Shown here one piece after another: positions 33,936-44,005 of a stretch of 53,280 nt of DNA. A model generated the notes under the pieces. The model saw only the letters and a list, made by a program, of their open reading frames with translations, had not been told where the DNA came from and did no database searches. Numbering within the stretch: position 1 is the stretch's first letter; each line of letters begins with the position of its first letter. The translations under genes and the position numbers were made by a program. The stretch comes from Cylindrotheca closterium (taxonomy: Eukaryota; Bacillariophyta; Bacillariophyceae; Bacillariales; Bacillariaceae), in assembly GCA_933822405.4 (NCBI GenBank), contig CAKOGP040000580.1, positions 1 through 53,280 of the forward strand. The letters run 5' to 3'.

Positions 33936-33955
33936 TGACGTACACGTGTACGTCA
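33936..33955. promoter_or_regulatory. 20-bp perfect palindrome in a divergent plastid-gene promoter
   Basis: TGACGTACACGTGTACGTCA is identical to its reverse complement. It holds two TGACGT/ACGTCA bZIP half-sites around a CACGTG G-box. It sits between the cpn10-like start (33829, minus) and the lumen protein start (34048, plus). Control of both genes by bZIP or bHLH factors is inference. Confidence 0.55.
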
Positions 33956-34047
33956 TGTGATGTACATACCGGTACAGTACTGTATTTTATCACAAGCGGT
34001 TCCCCCATTGGTGCAACCTCCCATTATTCATTCTTGTTTACCGCGAT

Positions 34048-34654
34048 ATGATCTTAACGAGGGTGCTAGTGATTTTAGCACTTTGCCTGGCCGACACCAA
34101 TGCACTGACGGCAAAGCCTAGAGTGGATAGCAGTCGACGATCGTTCCTGGTGATTTCGCCCATTGTAATTTTTGGTGCGAGTCTCCCAGCAATTGCAAAC
34201 GATGTTGAGAACTTGAGCATGTCTGCTGCTACTGAACAGTCAGAGGTGAGTGGGACGATTTAAACATTTGGTTGAACCCTCGTTTCGACTCTTGCGAAGA
34301 CAGGCGCCGATTATTAAAACGTGCTTTGTCTTCGCCCTTTGAGGGGACAGAAAGGAGCCTGCCTGAAAAGGCAGCAAAATGTTCTAGCTATGTTTGCTGA
34401 GTTCCATTTCTCTATATAAATGGAACCTCTATCCCAACATGGACACATTCTGATTTTAGCCTTCGTTTTCTGCTTTGTAGGAGGAGAAGATGACAGAGCG
34501 ACTAAGAAGAAAGGCTGAACTTCAGAAGAAGGCAAGTAAACCTGCATCATTTGCTGATAGCCTTGCAGCGGAGAAAAAGAAAAAAGACGAACTGAAAAAG
34601 TCGAAAGAAGAGAGGCGAAATGCACTCTGTGAAGAGCTTGGACGTGGGTGCTAA
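34048..34654 (+). CDS. Small thylakoid-lumen-targeted protein of unknown function
   Basis: Exons 34048-34245 and 34481-34654 give 123 residues; the 235-bp intron is GT-AG in phase 0. The N-terminus is tripartite: a signal peptide (MILTRVLVILALCLADTNA|L), a short basic stretch, and a twin-arginine segment (SSRRSFLVISPIVIFGASL) ending PAIA|N. That pattern means import into the plastid and then the thylakoid lumen by the Tat route. The mature protein of about 73 residues is highly charged and helical (MTERLRRKAELQKK, SLAAEKKKKDELKK) and ends ALCEELGRGC with two cysteines. I do not recognise the family; a small photosystem-associated lumen subunit is possible but unproven. It is divergent with the cpn10-like gene. 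Confidence 0.75.
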
Positions 34655-34824
34655 ACTACAAATCTCGACAATAAAGCTACCGAACAGAATTATTTGTATT
34701 GTTTTAATGGGGAACTTTAATGTTGAAGCACATTTACCCCTACCCTCGACGCAAATGACTAATAATGTGGCACAATAGAGATCCCTACTGCAGCAGCAAT
34801 AATGTTAATACTTGGGGCTTTCTC

Positions 34825-37800
34825 TCAGTCGTCAGCTCGCGACGGCAATTGCATAGGTGCAGAAGCTGATTCTTCTGCAGAGGCTAGTTGTGCTCTCATT
34901 GCATCATCAAAAAATTTGTTGATCGATACATCTTCGGACAACCCCTTACGTCGTCTCGTCTTCAGCAGAAGTTCGCGAGCCAAATGTTGGGATGGGCTTG
35001 GCTCAAGGGGATGCAAAATGATATTCTTGTCCAGCGGATCGCCGGGAACTAGATCCCAGTGATCGAAGATCGAATGAACCATTGCTTGGCCTTGTGTGAA
35101 GGTTCTAAGATCTGTTTCGAACCCAAAACTATCCAAAACGGGGACAAAGCCTTTGATGTTGTAGAGGAAGGTACCCGGAATCGGTCTGTCTCGTACGACA
35201 TGCCCACGTCTTCGTTTCAAAAGATTCTGAACAGAGTCCACGATTTCTCCCGGGCACTGAATTTGGAGTCTGTATACCGGTTCCATCAATCTTGGCGTAG
35301 CTGTAAGAATAGAAGAATGAACAGCTCTGCGAGCTGTGGGGATCACTTGACCACCACCACGGTGTATCGATTTCTCCGCTAAGACCGCGTCAAGAATCTT
35401 GATTTTTGAACCACGAACAGGTTCCTCGCATAGTGGTCCTTCCCTAGTTGCCCATTGAAACCCTTGCACAATACTAGATCTGCAGGAATTAAGCAGTTGC
35501 TTATCGACTTCACTGGGTAGCGTGTCATCCATAAGGAGATTTGTCCCACGGGTTGGCGAGTCACCAAACGCCCACACTGAACGAGATGACAACAAATCCC
35601 ACCCATATTGGTTCTGGAAGAAGCGGCTTAGCTGAATTGGCAAAAAATATGATGAGATGTCGAAGGTGCCTTCGATATCTCGTGCAAAATGTTCACTGCT
35701 TTACCTTTCTTTTTTCCCAATCTATTTTCACTTTACCAGCTTCCAATCGTTCCGCCATACCATCATCAAGTGGCTCGGCGATGAGTGTGAGCTTGTTTCG
35801 TTTGTTTGCTGTCTATGCGACCAAGAAGGAGATGAGTTTCAAGTATTGATCGTATTCTGATCTCATTGATATGCGACATACCTCTGCGAAACATTTCAAA
35901 CTGCTCGTTTCGATGATTGTCTCTCGAAATGCGACTACTGGATCTGCAACTTTGACTTCGATATCCGTGTACACATGACGAAGGTCGTGCAGTACACAGT
36001 CCATGTACAATTCCCCAGTACCAAATAAGACATGTTCTCCAGACTCTTCCACGCGAGTTCTGACCATGGGATACGCTTTGCCGACTCGTCGCAGACCTTC
36101 CACCATTTTCGGTAACTCTGCCGGGTTCAATGGCTCGAGTGCGATTTTCATCGTTGATTCCCCACCAGCGAACGGAAACTTTAACGGTGTGAATATATGG
36201 ACTTTGTCCTCTGCTGTAGAAGTGGCTTCCTCTGAAATGCCTACAATTGTTGCAGTTTTTGCGATTGTAGCATCGACGCCTTGCAACAAGACCCAATTCC
36301 CTGACGTTGCCAAAGTCACATTCGTCAGACTTCTCCCACGAGGAATGGATACGGCCTCAATCGATGCAATAGCCATATCTTCATCGTCTTCGTCAGGCTC
36401 ATAACCCTCGCCGAGGACCTTTACCTTCTGGCCCGGTTTGACTGTGCCAGAATATATTCTTCCGAATGCTCCAAAGGAACTACCGTCTGGAGCACTATAT
36501 AACTTACATATATGAATGACCAAACGACCATTATGGTTGCACTGGATCATATCTTTTGCTACCTGAGAGTCCATAGGCCCTGAGTAACATCGCGCAACTT
36601 TGCCTTTTGCTGCAACAGCTGGACACGACCTGAGGATAAACAAACTTAGTGAGTATTGGTCTAATTCTCGCTGTGTATAGTTACTTCAAGACGTACGTGT
36701 GCTTCACAATCATATCGATAAACCCGCAGCTCGCAACTTCAAAAAACTTCGATAGTGCTGCCCGCAATAATGGTCGGGCGCTTGAGCGAAGCTGATTCCT
36801 TTTTAGCAGAACGCCCAAGCTCCGAAGTAACTGATTAACATCATCTTCTCGTTCCCCCAAACATGCCGTGTAAATCTTGTATAGTGGCTCCAAACACAAA
36901 GTTACAAAACTCCTCTCTGTCCGAGGCGACGAACAGTGTTTCGGCGAATCATGGAACTCTTTTCTACTTTCATCCCAGTACCAGTCGCCCCATAATCGCT
37001 CAGAGAACTGTTCCACTGAAAAACTTCCAAGCGTGTTGTCGTTATGGTCCGCATAGAGGTGTGCGTAGCTCGACAGTGTGAACAGCCAACCGTGCAAACC
37101 AGAGGCAAAGCATACATTTCCCTTGGATGGATCAAGAAGTCCTTTATACCGTCCACGAGATGCCAGCTCTAGAGTTTTATTTGCAGCTTCTACCACGTGC
37201 AGCAATTTGAAATAGGCATCCCTAGGAGGGAGCTTCAGCTCTGTAATGAGGCGATCCACTTTCGAGATACAAAGTGTTATGGGTAGGCCTTCATTCACGA
37301 TTTGCTTCAAAAGGAGTTCGGTGTGCATCATCACTCCTTCAACAGCATCGACAACAACAACAGCCCCGTCAACAGAACGCAACGCAGCAACTGATTCATC
37401 ATGGAACTGCGTATGACCCGGACAATCGACGAGTGTAACTCCATGTGTCTTTCCTCGTGTGTCCGACAACAATAGTGTCAAAGGAGTGCTAACAAGTGAC
37501 ATCTGGCGTTCTTGTTCTGATTTGAGCATATCTGTGAAGCGAGGAACCTGGTCTTCCAGAGACGCTCGGGGACCCCAAGGTTTTTGAAGCGTTGGCTCCA
37601 TCAAGAAGTCCACCAATGACGTTTTCCCGTGATGAAAATGACCCACAATTGCAATACCCCTTCTATTCCGCGTAGTTTCATTGGACAGAACAGTTGTTAG
37701 ATACTCGTCACTGTATATATATTCAATATGAGGTGAATTTCCGAGGTCAACGTGGTGCGACTTGGTGACTACAGGCTCTACAATTGGAGTATCAAGATCC

Positions 37801-38117
37801 ATAGCATCTTCGTCCAATACAGCAGTGCGGACCCCTTCACCATAGGTCTGTTCAGCAGAAAGATAATGCTCCTTATCTTCATGCAGAACAATTGCATTGA
37901 CGGGATCGCCTGTCGCATCTTTCTCGCCCTGGTCCGCCGAAAGAACCATTTCACTGTTATTGTTGTCATCTGAAACATCGGAGGCATCATCGGGTACATT
38001 TTGTTGGACATCATTTTCCTCATCAGAAGACTCTTCATCAGAGGAGGAATCTAGTTCAGGGCCAATATAGTTCCCAAACTCATCGTACAAATCCTCGTCA
38101 TCATGGACTTCTGCCAT
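34825..38117 (-). CDS. Snu114/EFTUD2, U5 snRNP GTPase, four exons
   Basis: Reading down: 38117-36697, 36629-35882, 35812-35705 and 35631-34825, giving 1027 residues, close to the usual 970-1010. Introns are 67-73 bp, and each join restores conserved sequence ([37 protein letters not shown]). Snu114 is an EF-2-like GTPase of the spliceosomal U5 particle that governs Brr2 helicase activity. The acidic N-terminus begins [16 protein letters not shown], a family signature. GTPase motifs are [10 protein letters not shown] (about residue 157), [11 protein letters not shown] and SKVDRL. EF-2 domains II to V follow, with [11 protein letters not shown] and [12 protein letters not shown]. The acidic region after residue 20 is longer than usual and probably disordered. 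Confidence 0.95.
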
Positions 38118-38557
38118 TCTTCAAGTCCGACTGTGGTGTTGTTCTGCAAGAAGGATTTCTTTCACTGCTTCGGCCATCGGCAAGATTATGCGACGTTCTA
38201 ATGATGAACGGACGCAGATTTCTCTGTATGATGACAGACGGGTCCCACGAAACAACAACTACAGTTGTGAACAATACTGTAGGTTGTTTTAAAACTGTAC
38301 AGTACAGTACCGGTACATGTACCTGGTACCTAATGCAAATGCAATGTCAAACGTGAAGTACCGGTACTTTATCATTCGAGTACCATACCGGTACGACCGA
38401 CAGGTGGATGTGAGACAAAACAATAGAGTATATTGACTATCTCATCATCTCATAGCCCTCCCCACATCTTGGCAGCAAGAAGAAGAGAACCAGACCAACC
38501 AAGCGATTAAAAACAAAATAGACGAGATCTAAATCCATATTCGTGCTACTCCTTCAA
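38118..38557. other. Intergenic; Snu114 promoter side with GTACCGGTAC cluster
   Basis: GTACCGGTAC occurs at 38307-38316 and 38358-38367, with a near copy (ATACCGGTAC) at about 38389. GTAC words and CTGTACAGTACAG surround them. No gene or RNA is seen. Confidence 0.6.
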
Positions 38558-39412
38558 TCATGGCCTCAAAATACTTCTCAACGCGTCGAGACTTGAAACA
38601 GTATTCGACTGAAGAACTTTTCGATCGAGTTTGTACTCGTCTTCCATAGAAAGCCTTTTCCTTTTCGTTTGCTCCTTCATAGAGGCAGGGATCTCATCAT
38701 TTTCCACGTCATTGTTTCTTGCTTTCTTGGTAGTGCCCAATTGATGAATCATTTCTTTACATTCATTTGTCAATTCACGCAAGTCTTTTCCCTTTGAAAC
38801 CACCTGGTTGACTGGAAAGGCAACATTCTCTGTAGATATCTCTAGCAAGGCCGTGACTGCAACATTACTAACTGCAATCGCGCTTTCAAGGCCGTGGTAT
38901 TTCGAGGCAAGTTCATTCCTGAGTAATCGAGTAGCATTCAATCTCTCTTTCAGTTGAACGAGCTCGCGTTCAAGCTGATTCATTTGCTCGAGAGACGGCA
39001 TTTCTGCACTTGTAGGCAAGATAATCAATGCAGATTGATCTAGAATCACTTGCGTATTGCCTTCCGTCATGTCGACTTCTCGCAAAGATGGATTGCTTGC
39101 ATGTAATACATGTAGCTGTCGACGGCGGGTGTAGTTGCGAAGCGTGAAAATGTTGCGGCTGCCGTAAGATTCCATTATATCAATATTGCGCATACAGGCC
39201 CCCTCTATCTTTTGTTTCAACGCAAAAATCTTCTCTTGATCTGTAACCAATGGTAGAGATTCCACCCCTTCAATGATCGCCTTCCGAACATAATCTGCAA
39301 GCGCATCAGCGATTTCGGAATTCAACGAACCAAACAAGCGTTCATCTACTGAAACCTCAGATTTGAAACAACCTGTAGCGCTGAGGGTACTTTCAGTCTT
39401 CTCTATCGCCAT
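38558..39412 (-). CDS. Mis12-like kinetochore protein (tentative)
   Basis: A single exon of 284 residues from ATG 39412. The N-terminal half has helices with ERLFGSLNSEIADALADYVR, a central NIDIMESYGSRNIFTLRNYT, and then a coiled-coil stretch around LERELVQLKERLNATRLLRN. This order (helical head, a D-x-x-Y-x-x-RNIF-like motif, ILP, coiled coil) resembles Mis12/Mtw1, which bridges centromere and outer kinetochore. The match is by eye and weak at the residue level. The C-terminus is basic (KEQTKRKRLSMEDEY). No signal peptide or membrane helix. If the name is wrong, it remains a nuclear-type helical protein of unknown role. Confidence 0.5.
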   Translation of the reverse strand: MAIEKTESTLSATGCFKSEVSVDERLFGSLNSEIADALADYVRKAIIEGVESLPLVTDQEKIFALKQKIEGACMRNIDIMESYGSRNIFTLRNYTRRRQLHVLHASNPSLREVDMTEGNTQVILDQSALIILPTSAEMPSLEQMNQLERELVQLKERLNATRLLRNELASKYHGLESAIAVSNVAVTALLEISTENVAFPVNQVVSKGKDLRELTNECKEMIHQLGTTKKARNNDVENDEIPASMKEQTKRKRLSMEDEYKLDRKVLQSNTVSSLDALRSILRP

Positions 39413-39822
39413 GATCTGCCGTTTATGATGGTATCAGAAGATGGAATGCACAAGACTGTGAAGAATAGAATAATAGATTACGCTTGTACCGTATGATCAT
39501 ATATACGGTATGATACCTGGGGAACAAGCCAAAATTTGAATTTGACGTCGAAAAAAATAGAATACAGTGCAGTTGGCACGTGTAAGTGTACAATCATTCA
39601 GTACCAGGTACCGGTACGTGTACGTATACCAGTGCAGGACAACTGGGAAACGTTACTCTTAATCTTTGGGAGAACTGAAACCACTCCCCAAACTCTTTTT
39701 TCGCCCCCAATGAAAATATGACAAGTGGGTGACAGCAAGCCCGCACCTCTGTGTGAGAACTTTCAGCAGTATAGTATCTTTGTCTCTGCAGTAAAGCGGC
39801 ATTGATTGAAGCCTTTTCATGA
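39413..39822. other. Intergenic; promoter side of the Mis12-like gene
   Basis: GTACCGGTAC lies at 39608-39617 within GTAC-rich DNA (39600-39630). TTGACGTCG at 39542 has a bZIP-like core. No gene is seen. Confidence 0.5.
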
Positions 39823-40650
39823 TTATTCCCTTCTTGTCACGTGCCAGATTTCAATGTCGTCAACGCTGTACACTGGATCCAACTTCGTGCCAGAAATTTG
39901 TTCCACCAGGAGTCCGCGCTGAGTAGCTAATTCTTCAAATTTAGATCGTGGGTGGTAGTCAGGGTAGTATCGATGCTCATAGCTCAAGATGGCAACGCTA
40001 GTAGGAGATACCAAGAGCTCATCGATGGCTTGGACTAGAGGCGCGATGGGATACAATTTCGGCAGTACACAGTCGGCAACTATGATGACTTCACAATCTT
40101 GATGGCCCATCATCGAGTCATCTCCCCACCAGTATCTTTGAACAGAAAACTTTTCCGACGAAAAAGATTGCAATACGTCACCTGTCAGCTCTTGTTTGAC
40201 ATGTTGCAAGTTGCTTTCTGCGAGCTGCACGACGCTGTCTTCCCCATCAGTGCAGATGACGATAGAAGCTCCCAGGAGAGCCGATGCCACACTGGTGATA
40301 CCTGTACCTGATCCCAGATCTGCAACTTTCTTTCCCTGTAAGAGGGATGGGTTTCGCTCTAGGTACTTTATGAGCACAAGCGCTGCCGGCCATACGGTGG
40401 CGCCCGTTCCGTATGTTCCGTCTACTTCGCCTCGTTGCACTTGTTTGACAGAAAATCCAATACCATTGACAGTACATGGATAGTACTTAGCTTGAGAGTG
40501 TCTGTTTCTCCATCCCAAAGACTGAACACGCCGCCTGAGATTTAAGCTCTGTCTCGAAGACGACGATCTTGTGTCAAGGGCATCGAAGAAAGCTTTGGCC
40601 GTAGGGTGTGTAGTCGTTGCGAATTCGGCAGTTTCTTCTTGTTCGCTCAT
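39823..40650 (-). CDS. METTL21-type protein methyltransferase
   Basis: A single exon of 275 residues from ATG 40650. It is a seven-beta-strand SAM-dependent methyltransferase of the METTL21/PF10294 kind, whose known members methylate lysines of chaperones and translation factors. ATVWPAALVLIKYLERNP precedes motif I (VADLGSGTGITSVASALLGA, about residues 108-127). Then come ICTDGEDSVVQLAESNL, the post-motif YWWGDD and IIVADCVL, and ILSYEHRYYPD near the substrate-facing loop. The substrate is not readable. The first 60 residues are less conserved. It is divergent from the kinesin gene with 285 bp between starts. Confidence 0.8.
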   Translation of the reverse strand: MSEQEETAEFATTTHPTAKAFFDALDTRSSSSRQSLNLRRRVQSLGWRNRHSQAKYYPCTVNGIGFSVKQVQRGEVDGTYGTGATVWPAALVLIKYLERNPSLLQGKKVADLGSGTGITSVASALLGASIVICTDGEDSVVQLAESNLQHVKQELTGDVLQSFSSEKFSVQRYWWGDDSMMGHQDCEVIIVADCVLPKLYPIAPLVQAIDELLVSPTSVAILSYEHRYYPDYHPRSKFEELATQRGLLVEQISGTKLDPVYSVDDIEIWHVTRRE

Positions 40651-40797
40651 TATTATACAATGCCGCGTCGTGGCTTGGGGCTTATTTTCTGTTACTTCTG
40701 CTTTGTAAATACCAGTAACAACATCACCCAGCTAGCATGACAAACTGTTGGGGAATTTTTCAATCAAACTTGAATTTTCGAACTCTGCGCGAATTGT

Positions 40798-40807
40798 GCG
40801 CGGAAAA
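40798..40807. promoter_or_regulatory. E2F-like site in the methyltransferase/kinesin divergent promoter
   Basis: GCGCGGAAAA (reverse TTTTCCGCGC) fits the E2F consensus and lies about 130 bp before the kinesin ATG, next to a second GCGCGAA word at 40787. Cell-cycle expression of the kinesin would fit a mitotic motor; this is inference. Confidence 0.35.
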
Positions 40808-40935
40808 TGTGAAATAAACCGTTACTCGAAGAAAAATTCAAAACAACACTTTGAACTTTGAACTTTATTTCAACTTTTTGTTGCCTCTCCAATCCGTTGC
40901 GCAACCGCAAAACAAATATTTTTGATCATCACAAA

Positions 40936-43533
40936 ATGAACACTTCGATGGTGGAGGACTGCACTATTGACGACACCCTCAGTTCCGCCGAAAGTAGTCA
41001 AGAGTTCACTTTCAGTACTGCTTCAACACTTCGAAGGAACTTGGCAGAAACGTTTGATCAACAAGTTTTTCCACCAAAGAATCAACAGAAAAATGTTCGC
41101 CCTCACGATCTGAATCCAGCTTCTCAGTCAGTAAAGATTGTTCCAATTTCTGATCGAATCCAACAATGTGAGGCAGTAAGCATGGGTCGGGATATCAAGC
41201 CACCACTAATTCCAAGTCGAAAGCTACGACCAAACAATCCCATACCCCCGGATAGTTTCTCAGTCTACCTTCGTATTCGACCACCTGACTCGTACATGAC
41301 CGGAAAAGAGCAAGCAGACAGTCGAAAACGAAAGATGATTTCTGAACAAGCAATCAATACGATCGAAATTGTTCCGCCCAAGGATCCTAAACAGAATCCC
41401 ACCACTGTCAGAACTTTCCCGCCCCCAGAATCAAACACTTCAAAGTTTCACTCTTCGCAAAGAAATGGGCAGAATTCTGCATCGCTAGCCTCTGCTATTA
41501 AGGAATTCCAATTCCATCAAGTGTTGCCACATGATACTTCGCAACAGGATTTCTATTCTGTCGTTGCAGCACCTTTGGTCCAGAACGTATTCAATGTGTC
41601 CCAACCGAATCATGCACCATCGCACCTGTCCCGTTCTGGGAGTCAAAATTCGGCATTGTTGTTTTCGTACGGAATCACAAATGCAGGGAAGACGCACACT
41701 ATGCTGGGAAGTACAACGTCTGCTCCGGATACTTCAAAATGGGGCATTATTCCACGAGCGATCTCAGACATATTAGACCGGATCAAATTTGCCGCAATCG
41801 AACAAGGCGAAGCTTCTGATCTGTTTGTAAGCTGCTTTGAAGTCTACAACGAACAAATATTCGATTTGCTTCCAAAAGGATCTCCCATGTCACGTGTTGG
41901 TCCCCCTCCTGTTTTGAAGGTTCGAGAAGCTTGTGGTCAGATCCTTGTTCGTGGTCTTGCGAAACACAAAATTTCAGCAGTCACTGAAGGTGTTACTTTG
42001 ACAAGAACGGCAAATGACCGGCGCCACACATCCTCAAACAACCTCAACTCTGGATCAAGTCGATCGCACTTCATTTGCCAGCTACAAGTCGTCCCCTCAA
42101 TAGGGGGTGGTGTACCGGCTTTGGCCAAGCTCGAAACGTCAGCATCTGGATACACGACAGACGAAGAAGCAGCCTCTATGCAAAAGAGGAAAGAGGCTAC
42201 CATCTGGCTTGTTGATTTGGCGGGCAGTGAGCGAGCAAAACGGACAGGCTTGGGTAGCAGTCGGCAAAAGGAAGCATCTCAGATTAACAAAAGTCTTCTA
42301 ACTTTGATGCGATGCTTGACTGCAATGAGGGAAAAAGGAAGCAAAAGCTCATCAAACGTAATTCCTTTTCGTGAGAGCAAGCTTACTCACCTTTTTATGC
42401 GGCATCTCACTGGTTCGTCTTCGCACCGTACATCAATGGTAGTGAATGTCAATCCATCAATCGCAGACTTTGATGAAACACAACATGTCCTAGCGTACGC
42501 CTCCAAGGCCAAGACAATCCAGCTCAAACCATCAGAGATGTATGACAAATATGATTCCTTCGGCGCTGAGTACGATTTGAACGGAAGAAAGAAGTCCAAG
42601 ACCACCAATATTGGGAAGCATATTCTCTCTAAGGTTTTAGGCAAGCTATCACCAACGAATATTGCATCAAGACTCTCGCCAAGGAAATATACGCAACACA
42701 GCAAAAATGTTCTACAAAACCACTTTTTGACAGTTCAGTCTGATGAAAACTTGCAGGAAATCCTTGTAAAGAAGGGTGAAAAGATTACATCGTTGAAAGG
42801 AGCTCTGGATTCTGCTAATGCCGAGATCGAGAAGCTGCGAGTAGAAAACGCAGGCTTGATTGAGGATTTACAGGAACAAGAGCGGCATATACGAATAGAG
42901 GTATCCGAGGAAATTGAAGAAAGATTCAAAGCGACAAGGGCACGAAGCATACAGGAACTGGAGCGACTACAATCAAAGCTCGCGTCGGATCCGTCTCTAT
43001 GTAGAAGTACACGGAAAGCACAGATGGACAAAACTGATGTACGAATTCATGAGCTCATGGATCAAGTGGGTGAGTGTGAAGAAGAAATGACCCGACTGAG
43101 AAAAGAGCATGCATCAGAGAAGATGCACTTGCAGTCTCGGATTCGCGTGCTGGAAGTCATGAAAAAAACGGTTCGCTTTGACGACCAGACGATGGATCGA
43201 ATTTCAACGCTCGAGAAAGAACTGGAAAGTAGTAAGAAGCAAAATGAAAATTTGTACAAGAGCAAGGAAGAATTGATCAAAACCTATGAAAAGCTACTTC
43301 ATGAAGAGGATGAAGAAAGAAGTATAGACAGCACAGACAGCAAGGGTGACGAAGAGGATTCTTCTAGTCTTGAAAATACAGCTCCTACATTCGGTTTGAG
43401 ACATACCCCAAGGCGTCCGTTTCAAGCGATAAATCGCGCCAACACTCAAGAAAGAAACATGCAGCATTTGAAAACAGAAAAGGGCACATCATCAGGGCCG
43501 AATAGGCGGAATACCAGTCAGATGACGTGGTAA
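40936..43533 (+). CDS. Kinesin motor protein, kinesin-6-like
   Basis: A single exon of 865 residues. ATG 40936 is the first ATG of the frame; a longer frame begins only with TTG at 40858. The motor domain spans about residues 107-530: FSVYLRIRPP, the P-loop GITNAGKTHTM from residue 246, SGSSRSH near 373, LVDLAGSERAKRTG near 425, INKSLLTLMRCL and FRESKLTHLF. The P-loop wording TN-x-GKT and a long insert between ATP-binding elements resemble kinesin-6 (MKLP/KIF20), which works at the spindle midzone and in cytokinesis. After the neck, a coiled coil runs about 625-800 (IEKLRVENAGLIEDLQEQER). The tail is acidic then basic. The N-terminal 100 residues are Ser/Gln-rich. Confidence 0.88.
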   Translation: MNTSMVEDCTIDDTLSSAESSQEFTFSTASTLRRNLAETFDQQVFPPKNQQKNVRPHDLNPASQSVKIVPISDRIQQCEAVSMGRDIKPPLIPSRKLRPNNPIPPDSFSVYLRIRPPDSYMTGKEQADSRKRKMISEQAINTIEIVPPKDPKQNPTTVRTFPPPESNTSKFHSSQRNGQNSASLASAIKEFQFHQVLPHDTSQQDFYSVVAAPLVQNVFNVSQPNHAPSHLSRSGSQNSALLFSYGITNAGKTHTMLGSTTSAPDTSKWGIIPRAISDILDRIKFAAIEQGEASDLFVSCFEVYNEQIFDLLPKGSPMSRVGPPPVLKVREACGQILVRGLAKHKISAVTEGVTLTRTANDRRHTSSNNLNSGSSRSHFICQLQVVPSIGGGVPALAKLETSASGYTTDEEAASMQKRKEATIWLVDLAGSERAKRTGLGSSRQKEASQINKSLLTLMRCLTAMREKGSKSSSNVIPFRESKLTHLFMRHLTGSSSHRTSMVVNVNPSIADFDETQHVLAYASKAKTIQLKPSEMYDKYDSFGAEYDLNGRKKSKTTNIGKHILSKVLGKLSPTNIASRLSPRKYTQHSKNVLQNHFLTVQSDENLQEILVKKGEKITSLKGALDSANAEIEKLRVENAGLIEDLQEQERHIRIEVSEEIEERFKATRARSIQELERLQSKLASDPSLCRSTRKAQMDKTDVRIHELMDQVGECEEEMTRLRKEHASEKMHLQSRIRVLEVMKKTVRFDDQTMDRISTLEKELESSKKQNENLYKSKEELIKTYEKLLHEEDEERSIDSTDSKGDEEDSSSLENTAPTFGLRHTPRRPFQAINRANTQERNMQHLKTEKGTSSGPNRRNTSQMTW

Positions 43534-44005
43534 AAAGTGGGGGGGAAGTAGAACGAGTATTTTAGACACATGAGATCCTAGGGTCCTACTTGTAATGCAC
43601 CAAACTTCTTAGATACACGCATCAACATTTTCCTTGGTACGGCGCCGTAGATACTATGGCACTGATTGCACGCAGTTTGTGGTAAACAAGGCTCATGGCT
43701 AGTAATAGGCGTGAAGACTCAATTGAACCCTTGTCCTTGGTGCGAAGTCAAAAAGGTAGCTCTTGAACAAGTCTCACTCGATTGGTCGAAAGTGGGTTTA
43801 GAAAATGAATACACATACTCTACCGCTACCAGTACAGATACCAGGTACGAGTACTGATTCTTACTCGTCCATCTAGGGCTAACTGACTGATGGCTCAGTC
43901 AAAGCAATTTGCGCAACGCAACGCAAAACTAGAAACAAAAGATTCGACTCGTTCGAACTTTACGAACTGTACGCATCGCAGTCGAAAGTTGTCGAAGTTG
44001 AGCGT
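43534..44005. other. Intergenic between kinesin and LRR genes
   Basis: It holds the kinesin 3' flank and LRR promoter. GTAC-rich words lie at 43823-43857, and short repeats of CGCAACGCAACGCAAA at 43913-43928. A 63-codon frame at 43666 shows nothing protein-like. Confidence 0.5.
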
